Positions 28,090-37,420 of a stretch of 64,000 nt of DNA are shown piece after piece; the first letter of the stretch is position 1; each line of letters begins with the position of its first letter. Source of the DNA: Klebsiella pneumoniae. Lineage in GTDB: Bacteria; Myxococcota_A; UBA796; SXON01. The notes beneath the pieces were generated by a model. It made no database searches. It saw nothing but the letters and a program-made list of their open reading frames with translations, and had not been told where the DNA came from. The DNA lies in the NCBI GenBank assembly GCA_945861635.1, contig CAMAWH010000006.1:1-64000 (forward strand). The letters are read 5' to 3'. A program made the position numbers and the translations under genes.

Positions 28090-29295
28090 TCATGGGCGGC
28101 CGATATCGCTCCGCCAAGCCGCGCCCGCGAACCGGACGCCGGCAACGCCCTCGTACGCCCGCCTGCGGGCAAGATCTGGCGTGCTTCCGGTTGCCGTGAT
28201 GCCCAGAACACGGCCGCCGGAAGCGCGAAGCGTACCGCCGACGCCATCCACATCGGGCGTCCACGAAGTCCCGCCCTGGAAAACAACGAGATCGTCCGCT
28301 GCCTCCGGAAGCGCCTGGATCTCCGCGTCCGCTCCACATTCCGGGTAGCCCTCCGCGCAGACGACCACGCACGCAGCCGCGAGCGGCTTCCACCGCAGCG
28401 ACTCGCCGGGGAGCTTCCCGAGTGCGGAGCCCAGGAACCACGGCGCGGGGTCCTCGTCCAGAAGCATCATGAGCGGCTGACACTCCGGGTCACCAAAGCG
28501 AACGTTGAACTCCAGAAGCTTCGGACCGCGCGAAGTCAGCATGAATCCGCCGTAGAGCACACCGCGAAACGGTGCGCCATCGGCTGCCATTCCCGCAACC
28601 GCGCGCCGCAATGCGTCGTGACAAACCTCCAATTCCGCCACCGCCACGGGCGCGACCGCCCCCATCCCGCCGGTGTTCGGCCCCCGATCCCCGTCAAACC
28701 TACGTTTGTGATCCCGCGCGGGAAGGAGCGGCGCAATGATTGTTCCGTCAGAGATCGCCAAGACGCTGACCTCCAGGCCGGTCAGCCGCTCCTCTACCAG
28801 CACCTCTGCGTCCGGACGCGCGGCCAGGGCCGAGGCCACCGCGGCGTCCGTCTCCCCCGGCGTCTCGCACACCCAAACGCCCTTGCCCGCCGCGAGTCCA
28901 TCGAGCTTCACCACGCCAGCCTCGCGCGCGCGCCAGCCCTCTCCCGCGCGGACGACGGTGGACGCCGCGGTGGGCAAGTCCCACCTCTGGCAGAACTGTT
29001 TGGTGAATATCTTGGAGGATTCCAACCGTGCGGCCGACTTACTTGGACCAAACGCCGGAATTCCGCGTGAAGCGAGCCTGTCTACGAGCCCCGCGGCAAG
29101 CGGTGCCTCCGGCCCGACGACGACGAGATCGACCGCCGCGTGTACCGCGGTTTCGATTTCATCTCCGACAACGACCGCGCCCAACGCAGAAAACGCTGGG
29201 TTCGCGTGGGCGAACAGGAGTTCGTGTCCATGGCGATGCAGCGCCCAGGAAATCGCGTGCTCGCGGCCACCGCCGCCGACCAACAGGATCCGCAT
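28090..29295 (-). CDS. purD: Phosphoribosylamine-glycine ligase (GARS)
   Basis: 401 residues, ATP-grasp enzyme joining glycine to phosphoribosylamine in de novo purine synthesis. Seen: MRILLVGGGGREHAISWAL, GPEAPLAAGLVDRL, FGPSKSAARLESSK, KLDGLAAGKGVWV, DHKRRFDGDRGPNTGGMGA and LEFNVRFGDPECQPL. The ATG overlaps the upstream stop by one base (TGATG). The enzyme is slightly shorter than average but complete. Confidence 0.97.
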   Translation of the reverse strand: MRILLVGGGGREHAISWALHRHGHELLFAHANPAFSALGAVVVGDEIETAVHAAVDLVVVGPEAPLAAGLVDRLASRGIPAFGPSKSAARLESSKIFTKQFCQRWDLPTAASTVVRAGEGWRAREAGVVKLDGLAAGKGVWVCETPGETDAAVASALAARPDAEVLVEERLTGLEVSVLAISDGTIIAPLLPARDHKRRFDGDRGPNTGGMGAVAPVAVAELEVCHDALRRAVAGMAADGAPFRGVLYGGFMLTSRGPKLLEFNVRFGDPECQPLMMLLDEDPAPWFLGSALGKLPGESLRWKPLAAACVVVCAEGYPECGADAEIQALPEAADDLVVFQGGTSWTPDVDGVGGTLRASGGRVLGITATGSTPDLARRRAYEGVAGVRFAGAAWRSDIGRP

Positions 29296-31637
29296 CAGCC
29301 GCCGACCGCTATCGTTCGCATGAGGCGGCGGGAATCAAGATCCGTCGGGTCGAATCGCGCCGCCTCCCGAGCGGCAATGAGCGCGGCGCCCTTGTCTCCA
29401 CGAGCGCGCGCAACTTCCGCTGAGAGGGCGTACAGCAACGCGCTGGGGGTACCCGCGGATCGCACGATGCCGATCGCCTGTTCCGCCTCCGCCCAACGCT
29501 CCTGGCGTACGAGAATTTGGGCGTGCAACAGGTGGTATGCCGCTTCCTTTGGACGGATGCGCGCGACCTTTTCCGCAAGCTCGGAGGCGAGCGGTAGGTT
29601 TCCGCGGCGCAGGTGGATCCGCGCTGCCAGGGCCATCGTCTCTGCGTCCTCCGTTTTTGCAATCTGCGGGGTGATTTCGGCCAGCGCAGTCGCGTCGTCT
29701 CCGCCGAGCCAGGCGGCCGTCGCTCGGGCAAACACGCCGCGCGACTGCAACGTCGCGTCTCCCCCGACCAGCTCCGCAAAGCGGTCCCGCAGCTCGGCCG
29801 TTGGTACTGGCGGAGCAAGGGCGGCACCCAGGTCACCACGTCGAGCGTCTTGACCATCCACCGCGCGGACGGCGTCACGCATGGCCTCGAACGCCCCACT
29901 CGGATTGTGCGAGGCGATCTGAACCAAGCCCATCCAAACGTACACCGCGGGGCTGTGCGCATCGGCGCGCAGCGCGAACTCGCAGGACGAAAGGGCCTCA
30001 CGCGGTTGGTTCCGCTCATAATCCGACCAAGCATGCGTAAGGTGTACCCGCGCATCGTCCCGATTCGCCGTAGGCCGATTATCCAGGAGCGCCCACAACT
30101 TCGCTTCGCCCGCGGCATCGCCGGACAGACGCGCGATCAACGCACGCGCCTGAAGGATGGGCATGGTCGTTCCACGCTTTTCTGCCAATCGCACCGCAGC
30201 GGCCCGCGCCTCATCGACCGCCGCCCCGCCGGCCTTGTTTCCCAGAATCCAGCGACTTTGCGCGTCCACCAGCGCCGCGTGCCGACCCGCGTCCTCTCCC
30301 GTAAATGTTCTTCCTTCCAGCCATTTCAGCGCACCCGGCACATCGCCGCGCGCAAGCGCGCCCTGCGCGGCCGTGACGACGAGATCCTCGGAAACGCCCC
30401 CGCCGAGACGGCGCACCACATCTTCACCAGCCGCAAGGTCACCGTCGCGATAAAGAATCGTTGCATATGCTGACTCTATACCGACATCCTCCTTGATCTG
30501 ACGACGCAGGCCGAGAAGCCGCGGCCCGGCGGACGCGAGGTCCTCCCGCGCTGCAAAAAGCGCCGCGTGGCGCACCATCGACCGGTTTGCGGGCCATGCC
30601 GTCACCAATTCATCCCATTGAGCAAGGGTTACCGCAGCGTCAGTTCCCGCGCCGCGCGCCACCATGGCCCAGTAGCGGCAATCCAAATCGCGAGCGTCGA
30701 GCGCGAAGCATGCCTGCAGCGCCGCGTCCGTCTCTGCGGGTACACCCTGCCGCACTGCGCTCGCAACCAAGGCCCGAAGGACGGCGAGCGATCCGCGATC
30801 GACGGTCCGGGCGCGCGTGAGGAGCGCCGCGACCAACGCCGGTTCCCGGTCCGCCTCTGCGTAGAGTTCTGCGAGCAACGCCAGCGTGCTCGCGTCATCC
30901 GGCAAACGCGCAACCGCGTGCTCCGCCGAGATGATGGCCGCGTCAAGGCCAAGCGCGCTCCCCTCAAAACGGGAATTCCACGCACGCGCGTGCAGCAAAG
31001 TGCGCGGGTCCGAGACGGGGCCGATGCGGGCGACCAGGGAATCGACCGGTCCCGGCACCCGCGGCGTGGGCGGAACGTTCGCGTCGGCAATCGCCGCCTG
31101 CGGACCGGAATCGGCGGCGCGTGGCGGTGCGTCCGCAACGATCGCGTTGACATCCGACGCGCTGGGAAGGCTGATGCCAGCAAAATTCGGGAGCTTCGGC
31201 AGCTTGATGGGGTGCAGGGCGGCGTACCATCCGACCACGGCGACGACGCTGCCGGTGGCGGTCCACCGCACCGCGCGAGGAATCCACGCCGGAAGCGGTC
31301 TGCGCTCCTTTTCTGGCGGTACGAGGAAGTCAGCGTGTCCGGGCATGAACAGCGTCCGGAAATCCGGATGTCCCGCGAGCGGCCGCGGCACCTCGTCGTC
31401 CCCCGCCACGAAGTCGGTACCGCGGATTTCGTTGCTGCGCAGCCGTGCGATCACTCCGCTTCTATCCAGCGTAATCTGCCCCGTCACCGAGTGGAGTTGA
31501 TACTGCCGAACCAAGTTGGATGCCTTCCGCTCACACCCATCACACCGGGGCAGACCTCTGCGACCCGCGACGTCCACCAAGATGGGTCGACCACACTGTA
31601 CGCAAGCGAGTTGTACCTTCTGGGCCACGGTACGCAC
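29295..31637 (-). CDS. Zinc-ribbon and TPR-type membrane protein
   Basis: 780 residues. An N-terminal zinc ribbon (CVQCG with CDGC, residues about 12-33) and a conserved-looking TLDRSGVIARLRSNEIRG segment precede a single transmembrane helix near residue 130 (WTATGSVVAVVGWYAAL). About 550 residues of Ala-rich helical repeats of TPR type follow, for example RIRPKEAAYHLLHAQILVRQ. N-terminus cytoplasmic and TPR region periplasmic is the likely topology. It sits between purH and purD with tight spacing and a one-base overlap to purD. A related zinc-ribbon-TM-TPR layout is familiar in myxobacterial proteins; function unknown. Confidence 0.75.
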   Translation of the reverse strand: MRTVAQKVQLACVQCGRPILVDVAGRRGLPRCDGCERKASNLVRQYQLHSVTGQITLDRSGVIARLRSNEIRGTDFVAGDDEVPRPLAGHPDFRTLFMPGHADFLVPPEKERRPLPAWIPRAVRWTATGSVVAVVGWYAALHPIKLPKLPNFAGISLPSASDVNAIVADAPPRAADSGPQAAIADANVPPTPRVPGPVDSLVARIGPVSDPRTLLHARAWNSRFEGSALGLDAAIISAEHAVARLPDDASTLALLAELYAEADREPALVAALLTRARTVDRGSLAVLRALVASAVRQGVPAETDAALQACFALDARDLDCRYWAMVARGAGTDAAVTLAQWDELVTAWPANRSMVRHAALFAAREDLASAGPRLLGLRRQIKEDVGIESAYATILYRDGDLAAGEDVVRRLGGGVSEDLVVTAAQGALARGDVPGALKWLEGRTFTGEDAGRHAALVDAQSRWILGNKAGGAAVDEARAAAVRLAEKRGTTMPILQARALIARLSGDAAGEAKLWALLDNRPTANRDDARVHLTHAWSDYERNQPREALSSCEFALRADAHSPAVYVWMGLVQIASHNPSGAFEAMRDAVRAVDGQDARRGDLGAALAPPVPTAELRDRFAELVGGDATLQSRGVFARATAAWLGGDDATALAEITPQIAKTEDAETMALAARIHLRRGNLPLASELAEKVARIRPKEAAYHLLHAQILVRQERWAEAEQAIGIVRSAGTPSALLYALSAEVARARGDKGAALIAAREAARFDPTDLDSRRLMRTIAVGG

Positions 31638-31652
31638 ATCCTACCATCTGAT

Positions 31653-33182
31653 CTAGTGTCGGAAGTGTCGCGCGGCACTGAAGCTCATCGCCATTTTTGC
31701 AGTCGCCGCTACAGCAAGCACCTCCGCGTCGCGAATCGAGCCTCCAGGCTGGACGATTGCGGTGACTCCCGCTCCGGCCGCCACCTCTACGCCGTCCGAG
31801 AACGGGAAGAAGGCGTCGGACGCAAGAACCGACCCGGGCACGGCGCGCCGCGCCTTCGCTATCGCCAGACGCACAGAATCCACGCGGCTCATCTGACCCG
31901 CTCCCACGCCGTTCAACACGACGCCACCAGCCTCCGTTCGGGCCAGCACAATCGCGTTCGACTTCACGTTTCGGCACACCGCCCATGCAAACGCGAGCGC
32001 GCGGGACTCGTCGTCGGTGGCCGGGCGCAGCTTCTCGACCCACTTCGTCTGATGGGAGATATCCCAGGACTGAAGGAGCCAACCACCATGTACGCGCTTG
32101 GCATCCCACCCTTCCGGAGCGCACTCCGACCAATCCGCTGGCAGTTCCATGACCCTCAGGTTCGGGCGCTTCGCGAAGATTGCGATCGCCCCCTCGTCAA
32201 GACCCGGTGCGGCGATCACCTCGAAGAACACCTTGCTCTCGACGATTGCGCCCGCATCGAACGCCGACAACGCCCTGTTGAACACCAGGATTCCGCCGTA
32301 TGCACTCACCGGATCGGCCGAAAGCGCGAGCGCATACGCCACGGCCACACCATCGGGATGCACGGCGGCTCCACAGGGATTCGCGTGTTTGACGATGACG
32401 CACGCGGGTTCGATGAATTCGAAGACCACCCGGAGGGCGGCGTCGAGGTCTCCGAGGTTGTTGTACGACAGTTCCTTCCCCTGAAGTTGCCGCACACGCG
32501 CCAACGACCGACCGCCTTCTCCGGGCGTTTCGTAGAACGCCGCGCGCTGGTGCGGATTCTCCCCGTAGCGCAACGGCTGCACCCGCCGCATCGGCACCGC
32601 CATTTCGGCTGGAAAGTCGCCATCCGCGATTCGCTCGCCGAGCCAGTTTGATACGATGGCATCGTACGTTGCGGTGTGCCGAAACGCCTTCACAGCCAGG
32701 CGGGCGCGAAGCGGCGCGTCGGTCGGGGAGGCCAGCACGGCTCCGTAATCCCTCGGATCTACAACAATCGTGACATGAGCATGGTTTTTCGCCGCCGCCC
32801 GCACCATCGCAGGGCCGCCGATGTCGATCTGCTCCACCGCCACGGCCAGCGAGGCTCCTCCCGCCACCGTGGCCTCGAAAGGATAGAGGTTCACCGCCAC
32901 GATATCGATCCACGCGATCCGGTGCTCGGCCGCCACCGCTTGGTCCTCGTCTCGGCGCCCAAGAATGCCGCCGTGAATCGTGGGGTGAAGCGTCTTCACC
33001 CGGCCGCCCATGATCTCCGGAAAGCCCGTGTGCGCGGACACCTTGGTGATGCAGATACCAGCGTCGGACAACGCTTTTGCCGTCCCTCCGGTTGACAGAA
33101 TGTCGTATCCTCCGGAAATGAGTCCGCGTGCGAAGTCCACAATGCCGGTTTTGTCGGAGACGGAAAGAAGGGCAAACGGCAT
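31653..33182 (-). CDS. purH: Bifunctional AICAR transformylase/IMP cyclohydrolase
   Basis: 509 residues, catalysing the last two steps to IMP. The N-terminal MGS-like cyclohydrolase domain has LLSVSDKTGIVDFARGL, STGGTAKALSDAG, MGGRVKTLHPTIHGGIL and NLYPFEAT. The transformylase domain has LRYGENPHQRAAFYE, QGKELSYNNLGDLDAAL, VIVKHANPCGAA, SAYGGILVFNR, KSNAIVLA and GAGQMSRVDSVRLA. ATG 33182 has a ggga-type ribosome site. It heads the TPR-purD-methyltransferase genes. Confidence 0.97.
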   Translation of the reverse strand: MPFALLSVSDKTGIVDFARGLISGGYDILSTGGTAKALSDAGICITKVSAHTGFPEIMGGRVKTLHPTIHGGILGRRDEDQAVAAEHRIAWIDIVAVNLYPFEATVAGGASLAVAVEQIDIGGPAMVRAAAKNHAHVTIVVDPRDYGAVLASPTDAPLRARLAVKAFRHTATYDAIVSNWLGERIADGDFPAEMAVPMRRVQPLRYGENPHQRAAFYETPGEGGRSLARVRQLQGKELSYNNLGDLDAALRVVFEFIEPACVIVKHANPCGAAVHPDGVAVAYALALSADPVSAYGGILVFNRALSAFDAGAIVESKVFFEVIAAPGLDEGAIAIFAKRPNLRVMELPADWSECAPEGWDAKRVHGGWLLQSWDISHQTKWVEKLRPATDDESRALAFAWAVCRNVKSNAIVLARTEAGGVVLNGVGAGQMSRVDSVRLAIAKARRAVPGSVLASDAFFPFSDGVEVAAGAGVTAIVQPGGSIRDAEVLAVAATAKMAMSFSAARHFRH

Positions 33183-33219
33183 CGTCAGTTCCCGGGTCGC
33201 GGCGGGCTAACGCGAGCGG

Positions 33220-33678
33220 TCAGGGGCCGATGGGCAGATCGAGCTGTTTCCATGCCACGACGCGGATCGTGTTGCCGCCGACGACGGTGCCGATGAGCAG
33301 GAGCGGATGCCCGACAAGCGGGCGAAGCGATCCCGAACTGGCATCCTCCAGGATCAGCGTCGTTGCGGTATTCCGGTCGTCAATCACGAGCCGCGCGCCG
33401 TACGCACGGAGGACGCCGACGAACCCGCCCGAGCCGTCTCCCGCGTCCCGAACGTGCCAGTCTCGAACGGCGAGTGCGTGGCCGACCCGGATGCCTTCGA
33501 CCTCCACAGTGCAGCCGTGCAGTCCGCGCAACGGGGCGCTGTCGTCGTCAAGGATCAGGCCTAGCGCAGCGCCATCCAAGGCGTGAATCTCCACGGAAAC
33601 ACGGTTTTCCGCAACTTCGACAATGCCGACGCGTGTCGTTACGATTGAGCAAGCGACGACGAGGGAAGGAAAGATCAC
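33220..33678 (-). CDS. Hypothetical short-signal lipoprotein
   Basis: 152 residues starting MIFPSLVVAC with a lipobox Cys at residue 10 and no longer N-terminus available in frame. The rest is small and beta-rich, for example VSVEIHALDGAALGLILDDD and PLLLIGTVVGGNTIRVV. No domain recognised. It ends 37 bases before purH and may be co-transcribed, and it is divergent from the pseudokinase gene. Confidence 0.6.
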   Translation of the reverse strand: MIFPSLVVACSIVTTRVGIVEVAENRVSVEIHALDGAALGLILDDDSAPLRGLHGCTVEVEGIRVGHALAVRDWHVRDAGDGSGGFVGVLRAYGARLVIDDRNTATTLILEDASSGSLRPLVGHPLLLIGTVVGGNTIRVVAWKQLDLPIGP

Positions 33679-33845
33679 GCTGCCGGCTTAAGAGCTCGCG
33701 CATCCGCGAGGCAGGGAGCTTGACGAAACACCCGCCGAAAGGTAACTTCATGGCCCCGCGGACGGCGTCCTCGTCGCGGCCGCCGTGCGGTTAGCACGGG
33801 CCCGTCGGGGCTCACGCCGGGTCCGCCGGCCGCAACGGAGTCCCC

Positions 33846-36800
33846 ATGTTCCTGCTTCCGCATAAGGTCGGATCCTTCACCCTACACCGAAAGCTCGGCA
33901 CGGGCGGCATCGCCGAGGCCTACGCCGGCGTCAATGAAGTGCTTGCAAAGGCCGTTGTCGTGCGGCGAATTCTACCGTACGTCCTTCGCGAGCCCGCGCG
34001 CATGGCGTCGATCGATGGGCGAGTCAAGGATCTCCTCGGCGTCCGTCACCCCTTTCTGGTGCACGTCGTGGACCACGTCGTCGAGGGCGAAGAGCATTTC
34101 GTCGTCGAAGAGCACATCGACGGCGTCACGCTTGAAAAAGTTCTGAACTGGTGCCGACAAACGTCGAGGCACATTCCGCACAATGTCTATCTCAACATCG
34201 CGACGCAGGTGTGCAACGGTCTGGAGGCGCTCCACGGTCGCCAGGGCAAGGGCACGAGCGCGGAGCACGTGCTTCACCTGTCGCTCAAGCCGGGTGCCAT
34301 CTTCCTCACCCGTGATGGCAAGGTGGTGGTGGGGTCGTACGGGCTGACCCGCAGCCCAACTGCGCTTCCGCACGGCGGCGTTACGGGTCCGGTGCCGACG
34401 AGGATGGAATACCTCTCGCCGGAGCAGACCCACCCCGACCAGAAACTCACGCCCGCCAGCGATATTTTTTCGCTCGGTGCGGTTCTCTACGAACTCTTGA
34501 CGCTTGAGAGTTTGTTCCGCGCAGAATCGAACCTTCAGACCATCCACAAGGTGCGCCGCGCCGAAGTCACAACCCAGCTTTTGCGGGTGAAGGAGCGGAT
34601 GCCGGGCCTCGACAAGGTCCTGTTCCGGGCGCTGTCGATGAATCCGCGTCATCGGTACCAACGCGCGTTCGTGCTGCGTGAAGATCTGCGCGGGCTCATG
34701 GCTGGATACAGCTTTGCCACGATTGCTGAGGATACCCGTACATTTCTCGCTCCGCTGATGGAGAGCCTGTCGGCGCCGTCGTCCGCGGTGTCCGACGCGC
34801 CTGACGCTCCGGATGGCGCCGATTCTTTTGAGGACGCGCCGGCCACCCGCATCGATCCCGATCCGATGACGACGGCGATGATTGCCGCGCAGTCGCTCGC
34901 CGAGCGTGTGGCGCGAGAACGTGAACAGCTCGCTCGCATAGAGGATCACGGCCTTTCGGAGACGACCGAGAACACCAGCCCTCGCGACGAACGCGATCCC
35001 CCGACGGAAGTCCGCCCGGAGCCCGAACTCGACACGCACGACCGGGATCGTGACCGACCCACCGTCAGTCAGGATCCGCCGTCCGTGACGGGGCAACTTG
35101 GGAAGCAAGGGAAGCTCGGAAAACCACGCGGCCGCGCGGGCATGACACTTTCGCCGGAAATCGACACGGACATCGACACGGGGGTCAGCGCATCGATCCC
35201 TGATCCCGGCGCATCGGCGCCCGACATCCGCGGCATCCGCCGCGTCACCTCGGGTGAAAGTCCATCCAGCACCGCCGCCTTCCTTGCGGGTGAGGGGGAA
35301 GCACCGCATCCACCCGCCGCGCTTGCGGATCCCTCGCCGACGTACACCCCGGAACCGGAACCGGAGACGGAAATGCCCTCTGGAGGCGGGCTTGCGCCGC
35401 CCCGCACGCCCCCCCCGATGCACCTCGCGCCGAGCATGACGCTCGCTCCCGACGACTCAGACGTCTTCGCGCCGCCCCCGCCCCCGGCTACGCTCGCGCG
35501 GCCCAGCGCGGCGGCGGGGTTTTCGCGGGCGATGCCCCCCCCGAACATCGCCAGCACGCCCGCCCCGCTGCGAGCCACGCCTGTCGCCGCTCCGCTTTCT
35601 GCCTCGGCATCCCCGGCATTTGCCGCCTCGCCGGGACCCACGCTTGCGCCCTTGACGATGTCCGCTCCCGCGCCCGGGCCGAGCGCGCAGGTCGCCTCCC
35701 CCTTGCCCCCGCCGCGGCCACCCGTCCCGGGAGCGGACGTGTTCGACGAGCCGGAGCCGCCACGCCGCAACGCGGGTCTGTTTGCAGGGACGGTCGCCGT
35801 GGCGGCCGTCGCCGTGATGATTTGCGGCGGCGGCGCCGCGGTCGGGTATTACGCTTTTTACGGGAAGGAAGCCGGCACGGCGGTGGCTGAAACCGTGGCA
35901 CCCGACGCGAAACCGGGCCCGCTCGCGGCTTCCTCCGCCCCGACGGCGTCCGCGTCGGGTGCGGACGCCGCTGACGTGATGGCCGATGGCGCTCCACCGC
36001 ATCTGGACCCGATCGCGGACGAGGCAACGCCGCCGGCCCCCTCCCCCGTTTCGGGCGCGACGGCGGCCCCGCTCCAACCGGCGGCGGCCCCAATCGCAAA
36101 AACGGAGCCAACGCCGATGGCAAAACCCGTCGTGCAACCGGCACCGCCGCCCGCCGCAACGCCTGCGCCCGCCCCCAAACCGGCTCCCGTCGCCAAAGCG
36201 CAGCCCCGCCCGCAACCCCGCGCAGAGTCCAGCTACACGCCCCGAGCGGAGTCCAGCTACACGCCGCAACCCAAACCCGCATCGGCGGCGGTCGCGAACA
36301 AACCCGCGTCGGCGCTGGCCGCGAAGCCCCAACCGGCGCCAACTCCCGTCGCCAAACCGCAGCCGACCGCCGTGTCGAGGCCGCAGCCCGCACCCACGGC
36401 AGCGCTCGACGTGTCTGTCGCCGAAGCCCCGGTTTCGGAATTGGACCGGTATGCCGACAACGCTCGGCGGGGAAAGCTTGAGTCTACCGACATTTCCGTC
36501 CTTGAAATGACGGACATCACCGATCCGCAATACACGCGCTCCCGCGCACTGCTGATCATGAACGCCCAAACCAAAGGCGACGACAAGGGGACGAAACGGT
36601 ACCTCGATCAGGTCATGCAGGTTGCGGAAAATCAGTACAATCCTGTGTACTTGACGGACTATGCGCGATGGCACGCCAACCACGGCGAATACGATCGGGC
36701 CCTGGACAAGGCCACGCTCGCGGAGCGGTATTGGGCACGCCTCCCCAGCGACCTTGTCTTCACGAAAAAGGCGGAGATCTACGAGGTCGAAGCTGCATCC

Positions 36801-36971
36801 TGGCAGGGCAAGTTCTACAAGTCCGGTGAGGACATGGAGCTGCTCCAGAACGCGATCAAGGGGTGGGAAAAATACAGGAACCATGTCGCCACGCGCTCGC
36901 GCACAGACCTCCAGAAGCGTGCGGACGCGGAGATTGCGAAACTCACCAACATCAAGGAGCGGATCCAGTGA
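33846..36971 (+). CDS. Membrane-anchored Hanks-type pseudokinase with TPR-like C-terminus
   Basis: 1,041 residues. Residues 9-270 have the protein-kinase fold (KLGTGGIAEAYAG, YLSPEQ, SDIFSLGAVLYELLTLESLF), but the catalytic residues are replaced. The VAIK Lys is Arg40 (VVVRR), HRD is HLS (144-146) and DFG is SYG (164-166). A Pro/Ala-rich linker (about 290-640) leads to one transmembrane helix (about 641-672), a second Pro/Ala-rich stretch with a duplicated AESSYTP, and a helical C-terminal domain of about 170 residues that looks TPR-like. ATG 33846 has ggag upstream. It is probably a signalling scaffold and heads a four-gene operon. Confidence 0.82.
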   Translation: MFLLPHKVGSFTLHRKLGTGGIAEAYAGVNEVLAKAVVVRRILPYVLREPARMASIDGRVKDLLGVRHPFLVHVVDHVVEGEEHFVVEEHIDGVTLEKVLNWCRQTSRHIPHNVYLNIATQVCNGLEALHGRQGKGTSAEHVLHLSLKPGAIFLTRDGKVVVGSYGLTRSPTALPHGGVTGPVPTRMEYLSPEQTHPDQKLTPASDIFSLGAVLYELLTLESLFRAESNLQTIHKVRRAEVTTQLLRVKERMPGLDKVLFRALSMNPRHRYQRAFVLREDLRGLMAGYSFATIAEDTRTFLAPLMESLSAPSSAVSDAPDAPDGADSFEDAPATRIDPDPMTTAMIAAQSLAERVAREREQLARIEDHGLSETTENTSPRDERDPPTEVRPEPELDTHDRDRDRPTVSQDPPSVTGQLGKQGKLGKPRGRAGMTLSPEIDTDIDTGVSASIPDPGASAPDIRGIRRVTSGESPSSTAAFLAGEGEAPHPPAALADPSPTYTPEPEPETEMPSGGGLAPPRTPPPMHLAPSMTLAPDDSDVFAPPPPPATLARPSAAAGFSRAMPPPNIASTPAPLRATPVAAPLSASASPAFAASPGPTLAPLTMSAPAPGPSAQVASPLPPPRPPVPGADVFDEPEPPRRNAGLFAGTVAVAAVAVMICGGGAAVGYYAFYGKEAGTAVAETVAPDAKPGPLAASSAPTASASGADAADVMADGAPPHLDPIADEATPPAPSPVSGATAAPLQPAAAPIAKTEPTPMAKPVVQPAPPPAATPAPAPKPAPVAKAQPRPQPRAESSYTPRAESSYTPQPKPASAAVANKPASALAAKPQPAPTPVAKPQPTAVSRPQPAPTAALDVSVAEAPVSELDRYADNARRGKLESTDISVLEMTDITDPQYTRSRALLIMNAQTKGDDKGTKRYLDQVMQVAENQYNPVYLTDYARWHANHGEYDRALDKATLAERYWARLPSDLVFTKKAEIYEVEAASWQGKFYKSGEDMELLQNAIKGWEKYRNHVATRSRTDLQKRADAEIAKLTNIKERIQ

Positions 36972-37420
36972 AACGCGCATCTCTTCGGTTCGCGCTGGGC
37001 TTGGCGGCGCTCGCTGCCGTGCTCGGGAATTCGAGTCCGGCATTCGCCGCCAAAAAAGCTATTTCCGGCGCCGTCGTCGATCGAAACGGTGACGCCATCG
37101 AGCGCGCCAACGTCAAGCTGTCTCCCGGAAACGTCGAAATCATCACGGATGATGCTGGGAAGTTTTCCATCGACTACCTCCGCGACGAGGAGGGAAACCG
37201 CGTGAAGCTGGCAAAGCGCACGCACTACACCATCGAGTTTTTCAAGGTCGGCTTCCACACCGAAATCATAGAATTTGACTATAAACGCGGAGATCTCGCA
37301 CTGGAGCTGGTCACGATGAAGGAAGACAGCATCCGCGTCGAAGTATCGAACGCCGACATCGACCCATCAAAGTTTCCGGACCGAGCGCAGAGCTCGGGTG
37401 GTTCGTACGAGGGCGAATAG
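36968..37420 (+). CDS. Secreted carboxypeptidase-regulatory-like protein
   Basis: 150 residues. GTG 36968 overlaps the pseudokinase stop (GTGA). A classical signal peptide (KR at the start, hydrophobic core, AFA cleavage near residue 27) precedes a domain starting ISGAVVDRNGDAIERANVKL with DDAGKFSIDYL. This is the CarboxypepD_reg/CNA-B-like beta-sandwich pattern, often used in envelope proteins for binding or assembly. The tail is charged and ends SSGGSYEGE. Probably periplasmic or surface-exposed. Confidence 0.75.
   Translation: MKRASLRFALGLAALAAVLGNSSPAFAAKKAISGAVVDRNGDAIERANVKLSPGNVEIITDDAGKFSIDYLRDEEGNRVKLAKRTHYTIEFFKVGFHTEIIEFDYKRGDLALELVTMKEDSIRVEVSNADIDPSKFPDRAQSSGGSYEGE

Noticed and set aside
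30567-32651. Plus-strand open frame of 694 codons antisense to the TPR gene and purH
   Set aside because: purH is unambiguous on the opposite strand and the frame has no recognisable domain.
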